The translations under genes were made by a program, and so were the position numbers. From the NCBI RefSeq assembly GCF_003325355.1, contig NZ_CP030850.1, positions 1,364,001-1,428,000 of the forward strand: 64,000 nt of DNA, read 5' to 3'. The notes beneath the pieces are model-generated. The model did no database searches. It saw only the letters and a list, made by a program, of their open reading frames with translations, and was not told the origin of the DNA. Of the stretch, positions 25,454 through 32,472 are shown piece after piece; positions within the stretch are counted from its first letter, which is position 1, and each line of letters opens with the position of its first letter. Origin of the DNA: Runella rosea (GTDB taxonomy: Bacteria; Bacteroidota; Bacteroidia; Cytophagales; Spirosomataceae).

Positions 25454-25469
25454 TGGCACGCTCATTGTG
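25454..25469 (+). promoter_or_regulatory. Sigma-54-like promoter upstream of dnaK
   Basis: TGGCACG-CTCA-TTGTG matches the -24/-12 consensus TGGCACG-N4-TTGCW with the exact spacing, except GT for GC at -12. It would start transcription ~78 nt before dnaK. The surrounding 308-bp gap (25250-25557) has no gene; CAATGAG at ~25399 and CTCATTG at 25461 are complementary and could pair over the promoter. Confidence 0.45.
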
Positions 25470-25557
25470 TAATGATGACCGTACAGATTGAAAAAGTAAA
25501 CATTCAATCTCCTATTCATTCACAACAGCGGCCAACCGCTTAATAATTAACAAAGAC

Positions 25558-27474
25558 ATGGGAAAAATAATTGGAATTGACTTAGGTACTACCAACTCTT
25601 GCGTGGCTGTTATGGAAGGTAACGAACCCGTCGTAATCGCAAACAGCGAGGGCGCGCGTACCACCCCTTCTGTAGTCGCTTTTATGGACAATGGTAACGG
25701 CGAACGTAAAGTAGGTGCTCCTGCCAAGCGTCAAGCCATTACCAATCCTAACAACACCATTTCGTCAATCAAACGATTCATGGGAAAACGCTTCAACGAA
25801 GTAAGCGGCGAAATGAAAACCGTAGCCTACACCGTTGAGCAGGGTGCCAACAACACTCCCCGCGTTCGTATCGGTGAAAACCTCTATACTCCGCAGCAAA
25901 TCTCGGCGCACATTTTGACCAAAATGAAGCAAACCGCCGAAGATTATCTCGGACAAACCGTAACCGAAGCCGTAATTACTGTACCTGCGTACTTCAACGA
26001 CGCCGAACGTCAGGCGACTAAAGAAGCGGGTATCATTGCGGGTCTGGATGTAAAACGTATCATCAACGAGCCCACCGCCGCTGCCTTGGCCTACGGCCTT
26101 GACAAGCAAGGAAAAGACGTTAAAATTGCCGTATTTGACTTAGGTGGTGGTACGTTTGACGTATCTATTCTCGAACTCGGTGATGGCGTATTTGAAGTAA
26201 AATCGACCGACGGTGACACGCACCTTGGCGGTGATGACTTTGACCAAGTAATCATCGACTGGCTGGCCGACGAATTCAAGAAAGACGAAGGCATCGACCT
26301 GCGTCAGGACGCCATGGCGCTCCAACGCTTGAAAGAAGCCGCCGAAAAAGCCAAAATCGAACTCTCAAGCTCGACCCAATCAGAAATCAACTTACCTTAT
26401 ATCTTCCCCGTCAACGGTATTCCTAAGCACTTGGTGCGCTCGTTGACCAAGGCGAAGTTTGAACAATTGGCCGACCGTCTGTTCCAACGCATGATGGAAC
26501 CCTGCAAGCGCGCATTGAGCAATTCAGGATTGAAGATTTCGGAAATTGAAGAAGTAATATTAGTAGGTGGCTCGACCCGTATTCCACGCGTACAGGAAGA
26601 AGTAGAAAAATTCTTCGGCAGAAAACCATCCAAGAGCGTTAACCCCGACGAAGCCGTGGCAATTGGTGCCGCGATTCAGGGTGGTGTATTGACGGGTGAA
26701 GTGAAAGACGTGTTGCTGCTTGACGTGATTCCGCTGTCGTTGGGTATCGAAACCCTCGGCGGTGTGTTTACCAAGCTCATCGAAGCCAACACCACGATTC
26801 CTTCGAAGAAATCAGAAACGTTCTCGACGGCTTCCGACAACCAACCTTCGGTGGAGTTGCACGTGTTGCAAGGAGAGCGCCCGATGGCGACCCAAAACCG
26901 TACCCTCGGCCGTTTCCACTTAGACGGTATTCCACCAGCACCGCGCGGCGTACCGCAGATTGAAGTGACTTTCGACGTAGATGCCAACGGTATCTTGAAC
27001 GTAACCGCCAAAGACAAAGGCACCGGCAAAGAGCAGAAGATTCGCATCGAAGCTTCCAGCGGTTTGTCTGACGCCGACATCCAGCGGATGCGAGAAGAAG
27101 CCAAAGCCAACGAAGCCGCCGACAAAGCCGCCCGTGAAGAAATCGAGAAAGTAAACGCCGCCGATTCGATGATTTTCAGCACTGAAAAACAATTGAAGGA
27201 GTACGGTGACAAACTTTCGGCAGGCAACAAATCGGCCATCGAAGGTGCGCTCGAAGAACTTCGCACCGCGCACAGCACCCGCAACGTAGCCGCCATCGAT
27301 GCCGCCATGACCAAAATCACGGAAGCATGGAACGCCGCCTCGCAAGAAATCTACGCCGCTGGCGCAGAGGGCGCAGGTGCCCAGCCAGGAGCGCAAGACC
27401 CTAACGCGGGTCAGCCATCCAATGCAAACGGCAAAGAAGAAGGTGAGTTTGTGAACTTTGAAGAAGTGAAGTAA
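25558..27474 (+). CDS. dnaK: Chaperone protein DnaK (Hsp70)
   Basis: A 638-aa Hsp70. Nucleotide-binding motifs are [18 protein letters not shown] (phosphate 1), [17 protein letters not shown] (phosphate 2), [15 protein letters not shown] and [16 protein letters not shown] (adenosine). The linker is [19 protein letters not shown], and the substrate-binding domain and lid follow, ending [10 protein letters not shown], a C-terminus in place of the usual EEVD-like bacterial DDVK. Length is standard. It folds and protects proteins in the cytoplasm with DnaJ and GrpE, neither of which is adjacent. A strong terminator follows 50 bp downstream. Confidence 0.98.
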   Translation: MGKIIGIDLGTTNSCVAVMEGNEPVVIANSEGARTTPSVVAFMDNGNGERKVGAPAKRQAITNPNNTISSIKRFMGKRFNEVSGEMKTVAYTVEQGANNTPRVRIGENLYTPQQISAHILTKMKQTAEDYLGQTVTEAVITVPAYFNDAERQATKEAGIIAGLDVKRIINEPTAAALAYGLDKQGKDVKIAVFDLGGGTFDVSILELGDGVFEVKSTDGDTHLGGDDFDQVIIDWLADEFKKDEGIDLRQDAMALQRLKEAAEKAKIELSSSTQSEINLPYIFPVNGIPKHLVRSLTKAKFEQLADRLFQRMMEPCKRALSNSGLKISEIEEVILVGGSTRIPRVQEEVEKFFGRKPSKSVNPDEAVAIGAAIQGGVLTGEVKDVLLLDVIPLSLGIETLGGVFTKLIEANTTIPSKKSETFSTASDNQPSVELHVLQGERPMATQNRTLGRFHLDGIPPAPRGVPQIEVTFDVDANGILNVTAKDKGTGKEQKIRIEASSGLSDADIQRMREEAKANEAADKAAREEIEKVNAADSMIFSTEKQLKEYGDKLSAGNKSAIEGALEELRTAHSTRNVAAIDAAMTKITEAWNAASQEIYAAGAEGAGAQPGAQDPNAGQPSNANGKEEGEFVNFEEVK

Positions 27475-27477
27475 TTA

Positions 27478-27501
27478 GTTTACAGTCAACAGTTTACAGT
27501 T
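27478..27501. repeat. GTTTACAGTCAACA-type intergenic micro-repeat
   Basis: AGTTTACAGTC-AACAGTTTACAGTT contains two near-identical GTTTACAGT units in tandem immediately after dnaK. Such strings are frequent in Bacteroidota intergenic DNA; this is from recollection of the group. Confidence 0.4.
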
Positions 27502-27520
27502 GGCACACTTTATAGATACC

Positions 27521-27556
27521 AGAACAGCCCTGCCGCGAGGTGGGGCTGTTTTTTAT
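27521..27556 (+). terminator. dnaK intrinsic terminator (copy A)
   Basis: AACAGCCC...GGGGCTGTT forms an 8-9-bp stem around TGCCGCGAGGT, followed by TTTTTAT. The terminator and its 5' flank (CAGTTGGCACACTTTATAGA) recur at 31740-31797. Confidence 0.85.
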
Positions 27557-27605
27557 GTGGACTATTACTGACTTTATACCACTTGATAAATAAGCATAAA
27601 AATAG

Positions 27606-27636
27606 TTGGGGATATATGCATAATTCAATATTCTTG
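27606..27636 (+). promoter_or_regulatory. Promoter copy A, upstream of the cassette array
   Basis: TTG (27606-27608) and TATTCTTG (27629-27636) are separated by 20 bp, matching the Bacteroidota -33/-7 layout with one -7 mismatch. Copy B (31847-31877) has the same spacing. It points into the array of attC-like palindromes that begins at 27758. Confidence 0.5.
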
Positions 27637-27757
27637 TATAGCCAATCACTTAATCCCTTTAAGGGGTAAGAATTTACGAATACGACCTTTGAATCAAGCC
27701 GTTGTAGTGAAGTGATTTTTCGTTGAATCAACCGCAATGGACACGTACAAAGAAGAA

Positions 27758-27835
27758 ATATACGCTATAACAGCCGATGACAAACGGTTATAAGCGATAT
27801 AAAACGGCTAAGTAGCGTATATACAGATGTTGGGC
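27758..27835 (+). repeat. attC-like palindrome 1
   Basis: ATATACGCTA (27758-27767) pairs with TAGCGTATAT (27813-27822), and AGCCG (27772-27776) with CGGCT (27805-27809). Ten bases on is GTTGGGC (27829-27835), a perfect GTTRRRY core. No matching RYYYAAC box is seen on the left side, so this site is the least certain of the array. Confidence 0.4.
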
Positions 27836-27857
27836 AGAAATTGAAAAAAAAGACGAA

Positions 27858-27983
27858 ATGGAAGATAGGAATATTCGTTTGCAATTCAAAAATCTACAAG
27901 ATTTTCAGCTATTTAGGCAAGATTATGAAGGAAGAAAAGAATTTTCTAAAATGAAGAATTTGCCTAAATGGCAGGAGATTTAG
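27858..27983 (+). CDS. Short ORF in first cassette, unknown
   Basis: A 41-aa reading frame, MEDRNIRLQFKNLQDFQLF then RQDYEGRKEF, rich in charged and aromatic residues, with no recognised family. It lies between attC-like sites 1 and 2. An inverted repeat (ATTCGTTTG at 27873-27881 with CAAACGAAT at 28000-28008, plus flanking matches) runs from inside its 5' end to past its stop. It may be a real small gene or part of a structured RNA; coding evidence is weak. Confidence 0.3.
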   Translation: MEDRNIRLQFKNLQDFQLFRQDYEGRKEFSKMKNLPKWQEI

Positions 27984-28038
27984 AAAAAATCTTGAATTTC
28001 AAACGAATGAGTCTTGATATATATTGTCTTTTTTTACA

Positions 28039-28107
28039 TTTTTTTGAGCCGTGATTCCTTCGCCAACCAAAGGTAAGCGCAAGAATCACTAAACTGGCTC
28101 AAAAAAA
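28039..28107. terminator. Long hairpin with T- and A-runs, probable bidirectional terminator
   Basis: TTTTTTTGAGCC (28039-28050) pairs with GGCTCAAAAAAA (28096-28107), and GTGATTC (28051-28057) with GAATCAC (28083-28089). It lies at the end of the first cassette, just before attC-like site 2. Confidence 0.5.
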
Positions 28108-28116
28108 ATCAACTTC

Positions 28117-28188
28117 GCCCAACAAGCAAATGGGTGCAATATGCTTGGCAAAAGCCAACAGACTGCAACCATTTGCCCTCCGTTGTGC
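28117..28188 (+). repeat. attC-like site 2
   Basis: The 72-bp site starts with GCCCAAC (perfect RYYYAAC) and ends with GTTGTGC (GTTRRRY with one mismatch). Inside, GCAAATGG-G-TGCA (28126-28138) pairs with TGCA-A-CCATTTGC (28164-28176), with a mismatched base as expected for attC, and a terminal TTGGC-AAAA-GCCAA hairpin. Size and layout match integron attC sites. Confidence 0.55.
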
Positions 28189-28210
28189 GTCATTTTAAAA
28201 ACTGACATCA

Positions 28211-29014
28211 TTGAATAGAACTACAGACATATTAAAAATAAAATCAGTTGAACAAATTCCAACACTTGAACAAATTGGAGCAATTCCACGAGAGCGGAAA
28301 TTAAAACTTGTATTTGAAAGAGGAGTTCAAAATCAACGAGAAAGAATTGGACAAAATCTAAAAAATCAACTTTTAGATTTTCAAATTGGAATACATACAA
28401 TTGAACCAGAAATAAACATCGCTAAACTTATAACAGACAAAGAAATTGAAGATAATCAAGATTTTTTTGAGCAGTGTGCAAAGGATTACAGACAATTAGG
28501 GGAAGAATTAATATATAAGTTAGTTGACAAACTTGAACTGAAGCTAAATAAGGAATTTCCTTTGGAAACTTTTAACCAATTAATCAGAGAAGATAGAGGA
28601 AAGGGAAAAATTGAAAATTGGAAATATTATGTTCACGGTTTTCATTGCGGTTTTGACAATGTTGAAACGGGACAATATATTGAAGTCCCACTTGTTTTCG
28701 GACAGGAGTTTGGAGATTTGGACCCTTACTTTTTTTCGAAATATATTAAATCAACAATTAAATACAAACCTCTACCCATTGAGATTTATGAAGATTATGC
28801 AGACGGACTAAAAATTAATGAAAAGATGATTTCACTTGGGAAATTTGAGAAAATCAGCTCGAATGTTGGCAATCATTACGGAACCGTAGTTTCTGACAGA
28901 CAAAAAGTAGAAATAAAATCATATTTGGATTTGGAAAAAATGTACAATGAACAAAACAAACAAAATGAGAAACCTAAATTTAACTTTTGGAAATTTATAG
29001 GGCTGAAAAAATAA
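28211..29014 (+). CDS. Cassette gene, unknown function (DUF6896-like segment)
   Basis: A 267-aa protein from a TTG start (NRTTDILKIKSVEQIP after Met); no ATG lies near the 5' end. The first ~110 residues are helical and charged. The middle (~135-190) has WKYYVHGFHCGFDNVETGQY, IEVPLVFGQEFGDLDPYFF and KYIKSTIKY, which resembles the DUF6896 family (H-G-x-H-C and TGQ, LDPYFF motifs); this is from memory and not checked. The end is Lys/Asn-rich. Base composition is near one-third G+C by eye, much lower than dnaK next door, a sign of transfer. It is flanked by attC-like sites 2 and 3 at 22 and 8 bp, as expected for a single-gene integron cassette. No function can be assigned. Confidence 0.7.
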   Translation: MNRTTDILKIKSVEQIPTLEQIGAIPRERKLKLVFERGVQNQRERIGQNLKNQLLDFQIGIHTIEPEINIAKLITDKEIEDNQDFFEQCAKDYRQLGEELIYKLVDKLELKLNKEFPLETFNQLIREDRGKGKIENWKYYVHGFHCGFDNVETGQYIEVPLVFGQEFGDLDPYFFSKYIKSTIKYKPLPIEIYEDYADGLKINEKMISLGKFEKISSNVGNHYGTVVSDRQKVEIKSYLDLEKMYNEQNKQNEKPKFNFWKFIGLKK

Positions 29015-29022
29015 AAACGAAC

Positions 29023-29156
29023 GCACAACAAGGGTTTTGCGATAGTGGGGCGAAACTGCAAAATTCAACGGCAGTTCTTCGGTTCAACTTTTGTGCAAAA
29101 TTGAAGATTTGTGCTTCGATTGCCCCACCATCGCAAAGCCCAAAAACGTTATGTGC
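29023..29156 (+). repeat. attC-like site 3
   Basis: The 134-bp site starts GCACAAC (29023-29029) and ends GTTATGTGC (29148-29156). GGGTTTTGCGATAGTGGGGC on the left and GCCCCACCATCGCAAAGCCC on the right pair over 20 positions with two mismatched positions. Long, imperfectly paired arms and a large internal loop (with a GGCAGTT-type sub-hairpin) are the attC hallmark. It separates the two large cassette genes. Confidence 0.6.
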
Positions 29157-29215
29157 AATGCTAACCGCTTCGAACAAACTGTATCTTTAATTCAAACAAC
29201 GAATAATCTAAGACA

Positions 29216-30271
29216 ATGGAACGAATACTACTCTACTATCCTGCCATAAATATTCCAGACGGCAATTGGTTAAGGAACTCTTTACTTTACACAGACAAAG
29301 TTGCGAGCATAGTTCCATTTGTTGACATGAACGATAAAAGAGTTGATGATGACACTAAATTACTTTATGATAACGGGTTTTATAAACCAATTTCGGTGTT
29401 TAACAATTTAAATCCATCGCACAAAGAATTTAATAAGTTTCAAGAGAACTTTATCAATACAATTGAATCAAAAGAATTCAAGGCATATCAAAAAGTAACA
29501 AAGGATTACCCTTGGGGACAAGACAATGGAATTACTGATTATTCAATGTATGCTGAAAAGTTATCGCATGAAATTGTAGATTTTCTTGGCGAAAGAAATT
29601 TACTAAAGAGAGGAAACTATGGAGTAATGACAGTGGAGAAAAACTCAGCTATTATTTATATGTCTATGCTCGCAGATTATTTAGCCTCTATAAGTAGCGA
29701 TTGGATTACACCATCAACTGATGAACAAGAATTTGAAAAACTCACATTTCAATTAGCAGACAAAAAAGTTTTAACCTATCGACTTCAACTTGAAAGTTGC
29801 CTACCAACTCCTTCACCCGACACTGACATCAAGGACATTATTAAATTTAAAAAAGCAAGACAGCAAGAGATGCTACAATTCAGAGCAGTTCTTGATACAT
29901 TAGAGCAAGAGTTAAGAAATGCAGAAGATCAGAACGAGAAAAAATTAAAACTAATTCAGTTCCAAGAAAACCTTCAGAAAGAATTGCTTGAAATAAAAAA
30001 ACTTTTAGGTGATTCAAAACTTGATTTCATTTTGAATGGATTTAGTTCGCTTCTTGACTTTAAACAGAAAGAAGTTGTGGGAACAGTTTCTGGACTTGGA
30101 CTTGCAAGTGCAGGTGTTGTAGCAAGTTTACCATTTTTAGGACTTGGGGCAGGTGCTTTACTATTAACAGGAACACTAATATCTTCTTACAAAAAAATAA
30201 ATAGACAAGTTGAAGCAAATAGCTCAAGTTATATTTACTACGCACAAAAAGCGGGGCTACTGGAAAAATAA
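29216..30271 (+). CDS. Cassette gene, DUF6236-like protein with hydrophobic C-terminal hairpin
   Basis: A 351-aa protein. The N-terminus ERILLYYPAINIPDGNWLRN, SLLYTDKVASIVPFVD matches the opening of the DUF6236 family. A charged helical, probably coiled-coil stretch lies at ~215-270 (QEMLQFRAVLDTLEQELRNA). Residues ~288-325 are hydrophobic and Gly-rich (VSGLGLASAGVVASLPFLGL, GAGALLLTGTLISS), long enough for a membrane hairpin. The A+T-rich composition and position between attC-like site 3 and a half site suggest a mobile cassette. A TATCTTTA box at 29182-29189, just before the start, could be its own promoter. The hydrophobic end suggests membrane action, for instance as an effector, but this is inference only. 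Confidence 0.7.
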   Translation: MERILLYYPAINIPDGNWLRNSLLYTDKVASIVPFVDMNDKRVDDDTKLLYDNGFYKPISVFNNLNPSHKEFNKFQENFINTIESKEFKAYQKVTKDYPWGQDNGITDYSMYAEKLSHEIVDFLGERNLLKRGNYGVMTVEKNSAIIYMSMLADYLASISSDWITPSTDEQEFEKLTFQLADKKVLTYRLQLESCLPTPSPDTDIKDIIKFKKARQQEMLQFRAVLDTLEQELRNAEDQNEKKLKLIQFQENLQKELLEIKKLLGDSKLDFILNGFSSLLDFKQKEVVGTVSGLGLASAGVVASLPFLGLGAGALLLTGTLISSYKKINRQVEANSSSYIYYAQKAGLLEK

Positions 30272-30352
30272 AATGATCCATAAATGATTATTAATCGCCT
30301 ACATAAATTTCTTTGCTTATACGCACAGTATCGCCACGAACGAACAGCACGT

Positions 30353-30412
30353 GCACATAACAGCACCTACAAGAAATTGGCGGTTCAGTGGTTAAATGAA
30401 GTTTTGTGCTTC
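30353..30412 (+). repeat. Left half of a fourth attC-like site, interrupted
   Basis: GCACATAACAGCACCTACAA, followed by GAAATTGGCGG, is the left arm expected for a palindrome ending GTTATGTGC (the exact end box of site 3). The matching right arm is absent; the sequence changes at about 30413 into the GTATCCCCC repeat also found at 31467. Confidence 0.5.
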
Positions 30413-30500
30413 GTATCCCCCCGTTGCTCGCCGTCTTCCAAAACCCACTCCAAACCAAAAATAATCATAGTGTTTGTAACACGGTAAGTGCTCTTTGAGC
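30413..30500 (+). repeat. Partial copy of the Rpn-leader repeat
   Basis: GTATCCCCCCGTTGCTCG and a following GTGTTTGTAACACGGTAAGT match parts of the longer copies at 30598 and 31467-31745. It directly abuts the interrupted attC half site. Confidence 0.55.
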
Positions 30501-30597
30501 TCTACTTCTTTGTTCAGCCTTTCGCAGAAGCTGTTGTTTGTAAAAGCTTACGTTGTTCGGAGTGTTCCGAAGGCCACTCCGAATCCAAAATAAACAT

Positions 30598-30796
30598 AGT
30601 GTTTGCAACACGGTAAGTGCTCCATAAGCTCCCTCTTTATTGCCTTCCAAAACTGATTGGGTTTGTGTAGCTTTACCATATGACAAATCACAACGGTATA
30701 TTTATCTCAATCCTTTTGGATTACGGCTTTAAGGCCACTTTTGGTAACGAAGCTGATACAATTTTTTTCTTCGTAAGGCTTTACAAGCACAGTTGG
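30598..30796 (+). repeat. Direct repeat copy L1 (~199 bp)
   Basis: Nearly identical to 31549-31745 (few substitutions, a small length change in a T-run). The common part runs from AGTGTTTGCAACACGGTAAG to CTTTACAAGCACAGTTGG and includes the start of an Rpn-like gene. Homology continues partly upstream to ~30540. Confidence 0.9.
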
Positions 30797-30817
30797 TGCA
30801 GTTGGGGGTGGATATAA
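30680..30817 (+). pseudogene. N-terminal fragment of an Rpn/PD-(D/E)XK nuclease-type gene (copy 1)
   Basis: The frame from ATG reads MTNHNGIFISILLDYGFKAT then FGNEADTIFF before going out of register in a T-run and stopping. The opening (IFISILxDYGFKATFGNE) resembles the N-terminus of the Rpn family of recombination-promoting nucleases (PD-(D/E)XK transposase-like). The catalytic part is missing. Family assignment rests on this short segment. Confidence 0.45.
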
Positions 30818-30866
30818 TTTGGGAGCTGAATTTGGTACAAAAATTTATTTGAAAAAACAAAAATAG
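30787..30866 (+). pseudogene. Orphan 3' gene end (barrel-like C-terminus)
   Basis: Immediately after the L1 repeat, a frame reads VGAVGGGYNLGAEFGTKIYL and KKQK to a stop, 3 bp before the start of the next gene. It looks like the end of a beta-barrel-type membrane protein whose 5' part is lost at the L1 junction. Confidence 0.3.
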
Positions 30867-30869
30867 TTT

Positions 30870-31334
30870 ATGAAGATTTTAGCTTTAAAAAATCAAGGTG
30901 CATCTATGTCAATTTGGTGGGTAAGAATATTCGCCTTTCTTGTATTTCTTTTTATGGTTTATACGATTTTTGTTACTGTCGCTAGTAAGAGTCCTATAAA
31001 TGAACCAATTATTCAGTCTATTGTAGTTTTTATTTTAGGTATTTTTTTGTACAAATTAGTTGTTACAAATATTGTTTATTTAACTAGTACTGGATTCGAA
31101 GTAAAAGGATTCTTTAATACCAATTGTTATTTGTATGAAGATTATATTGGTATTTCAAGTCTGTTTTCGTTTTTAGAAATTTTACGTATTGAATTTAGTG
31201 ATGGGAAAAAATATCATTTTATTGCCAGAGATATGAGAGCAAATGATTTTGGAAGTTTACTTTCCGAACCTAATGATTCAATAGCTAAATTAAATGATCT
31301 AATTGAAGAATATAAAAGTCAATTTAGTGAGTAG
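30870..31334 (+). CDS. Small membrane protein, unknown
   Basis: A 154-aa protein with two membrane segments (~15-40 WWVRIFAFLVFLFMVYTIFV and ~48-68 IIQSIVVFILGIFLYKLVV). A soluble C-terminal part of ~80 residues (STGFEVKGFFNTNCYLYEDY, LRIEFSDGKKYHFIARDM) reads like a small PH-like beta domain. A+T-rich, with no recognised family. It sits between direct repeats L1 and L2 and may have been carried or trapped by them. The region from its stop to 31467 has no gene. Confidence 0.6.
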   Translation: MKILALKNQGASMSIWWVRIFAFLVFLFMVYTIFVTVASKSPINEPIIQSIVVFILGIFLYKLVVTNIVYLTSTGFEVKGFFNTNCYLYEDYIGISSLFSFLEILRIEFSDGKKYHFIARDMRANDFGSLLSEPNDSIAKLNDLIEEYKSQFSE

Positions 31335-31466
31335 TTTTTTTGATGATTACTAAGAGATTTTCTTGGTCTTTGATGTGTGTATTATAAATAAAATAAGTAG
31401 TGTAGTATTTATATTTGTTAATGCAAAAAATGAATTATAGATTCTGTCCTAAGTAATATTTGAAAT

Positions 31467-31745
31467 GTATCCCCCGTCGCTCGGAGTCTTCCAAAAACCC
31501 TCGTTGTGCGGGGCTTCCGAAGGAGGACTCCGTACTAAAAATAGATAGAGTGTTTGCAACACGGTAAGTGCTCCATAAGCTCTCTCTTTATTGCCTTCCA
31601 AAACTGATTGGGTTTGTGTAGCTTTACCATATGACAAATGACAACGGTATATTTATCTCAATCCTTTCGGATTACGGCTTTAAGGCCACTTTTGGTAACG
31701 AAGCTGATACCATTTTTCTTCGTAAGGCTTTACAAGCACAGTTGG
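31467..31745 (+). repeat. Direct repeat copy L2
   Basis: The last ~197 bp (31549-31745) match L1; the first part, GTATCCCCCGTCGCTCGGAG and beyond, matches the partial copy at 30413. At CAGTTGG it fuses to a second copy of the dnaK terminator segment. Confidence 0.9.
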
Positions 31746-31801
31746 CACACTTTATAGATGCCAGAACAGCCCTGCCGCGAGGTGGGGCTGCTTTTTTGTA
31801 A
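31631..31801 (+). pseudogene. N-terminal fragment of an Rpn/PD-(D/E)XK nuclease-type gene (copy 2)
   Basis: Reads MTNDNGIFISILSDYGFKAT, FGNEADTIFLRKALQA and then runs into the terminator copy B (QLAHFIDARTALPRGG) before TAA at 31799. The cut is exactly at the junction with the duplicated dnaK-terminator segment, so the gene was truncated by that recombination. Confidence 0.5.
31740..31797 (+). terminator. Copy B of the dnaK terminator segment
   Basis: AGTTGGCACACTTTATAGAT and the hairpin CAGCCC-TGCCGCGAGGT-GGGGCTG with a T-run repeat 27498-27552 almost exactly. It ends transcription through the Rpn fragment. Confidence 0.8.
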
Positions 31802-31846
31802 CCGGTACCGGGCAGTTTACCCCTTGACAAAAAAGAATAACAATAG

Positions 31847-31877
31847 TTGCAAATACAGGCACGACTCACTATCCTTG
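31847..31877 (+). promoter_or_regulatory. Promoter copy B
   Basis: TTG (31847-31849), 20 bp, then TATCCTTG (31870-31877), the same geometry as copy A. The flank ATAGTTG...ACTATCCTTG aligns with ATAGTTG...AATATTCTTG. Downstream is only a 26-codon frame (31889-31969) and then the gene at 32107. No other gene is visible in the 772-bp gap 31335-32106. Confidence 0.45.
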
Positions 31878-32106
31878 CACAGGAAATAATGGATACCATC
31901 CAACGCGTCACCAATGCAAAACAACCACCTGTAAATCAACCCATTACAACAAATCATTTTTTCATATAATAACACATTTGGCGAAGCTGGATAGTTTTTG
32001 TTTCAACTTTCAGGTTGCAGCAGACAGTGTAACTACGGGGCAGTTGCCATTTTTTTGCTAAGTAACTCACCTTTCATCTTATCATTTTCTTAACCTACCC
32101 ATTATC

Positions 32107-32361
32107 ATGTTCTCCAACAAGGACTATTCCAACATGACACTTGAAGACTTAGTGTCAGAAGAGAAAAAAATGAAATCAGGGGCTATCCCAACCGCATTTG
32201 GCATTGGTATGCTGGTTGGGGTGGCGGTGTGGTCAGCCACTGGTGGTAAATTTCTCCTTACGATTGGTCTACTTGGGGTGGCTCTTTTTATCGGCTACCA
32301 AAATTCACAAACCAAGAAGGCGATTCAATCCGAGATAATACGCAGAAAATCGGTTGATTAG
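32107..32361 (+). CDS. Small two-segment membrane protein
   Basis: An 84-aa protein, MFSNKDYSNMTLEDLVSEEK at the N-terminus, then membrane segments ~27-44 (PTAFGIGMLVGVAVWSATGG) and ~48-65 (FLLTIGLLGVALFIGYQN), and a basic tail. Proteins with this NKDYSNMTLE opening recur in Bacteroidota, in my recollection, without known function. It probably lies in the inner membrane. Confidence 0.7.
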   Translation: MFSNKDYSNMTLEDLVSEEKKMKSGAIPTAFGIGMLVGVAVWSATGGKFLLTIGLLGVALFIGYQNSQTKKAIQSEIIRRKSVD

Positions 32362-32472
32362 CTCTTTCCATTGGTCGATGTATTCCGAAGTCCGCCTCGA
32401 AACAAAAAAAGTATTTTCAAGCGTCCAAAGAACGTTCCCGTAACTCATCCGTCGAATACGGCATTTAAAAAA

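Noticed and set aside
27510..27737. 75-codon minus-strand frame after dnaK
   Set aside because: It runs across the dnaK terminator hairpin and promoter copy A, and its sequence resembles no family.
27868..28010. Possible retron-like structured RNA around the 41-codon ORF
   Set aside because: An inverted repeat is present, but no reverse transcriptase gene or msr-type branching G context lies nearby.
30465..30686. Minus-strand frames MSYGKATQTQSVLEGNKE in both direct repeats (also 31449-31637)
   Set aside because: They lie opposite the leader of the Rpn-like fragments and differ after the repeat; conservation is explained by DNA duplication.
31889..31969. 26-codon ORF behind promoter copy B
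   Set aside because: Composition is unremarkable and there is no sign of conservation; too weak to call.
27500..32000. Intact insertion sequence or prophage in the island
   Set aside because: No transposase, integrase or phage structural gene is open; only Rpn-like N-terminal fragments are found.
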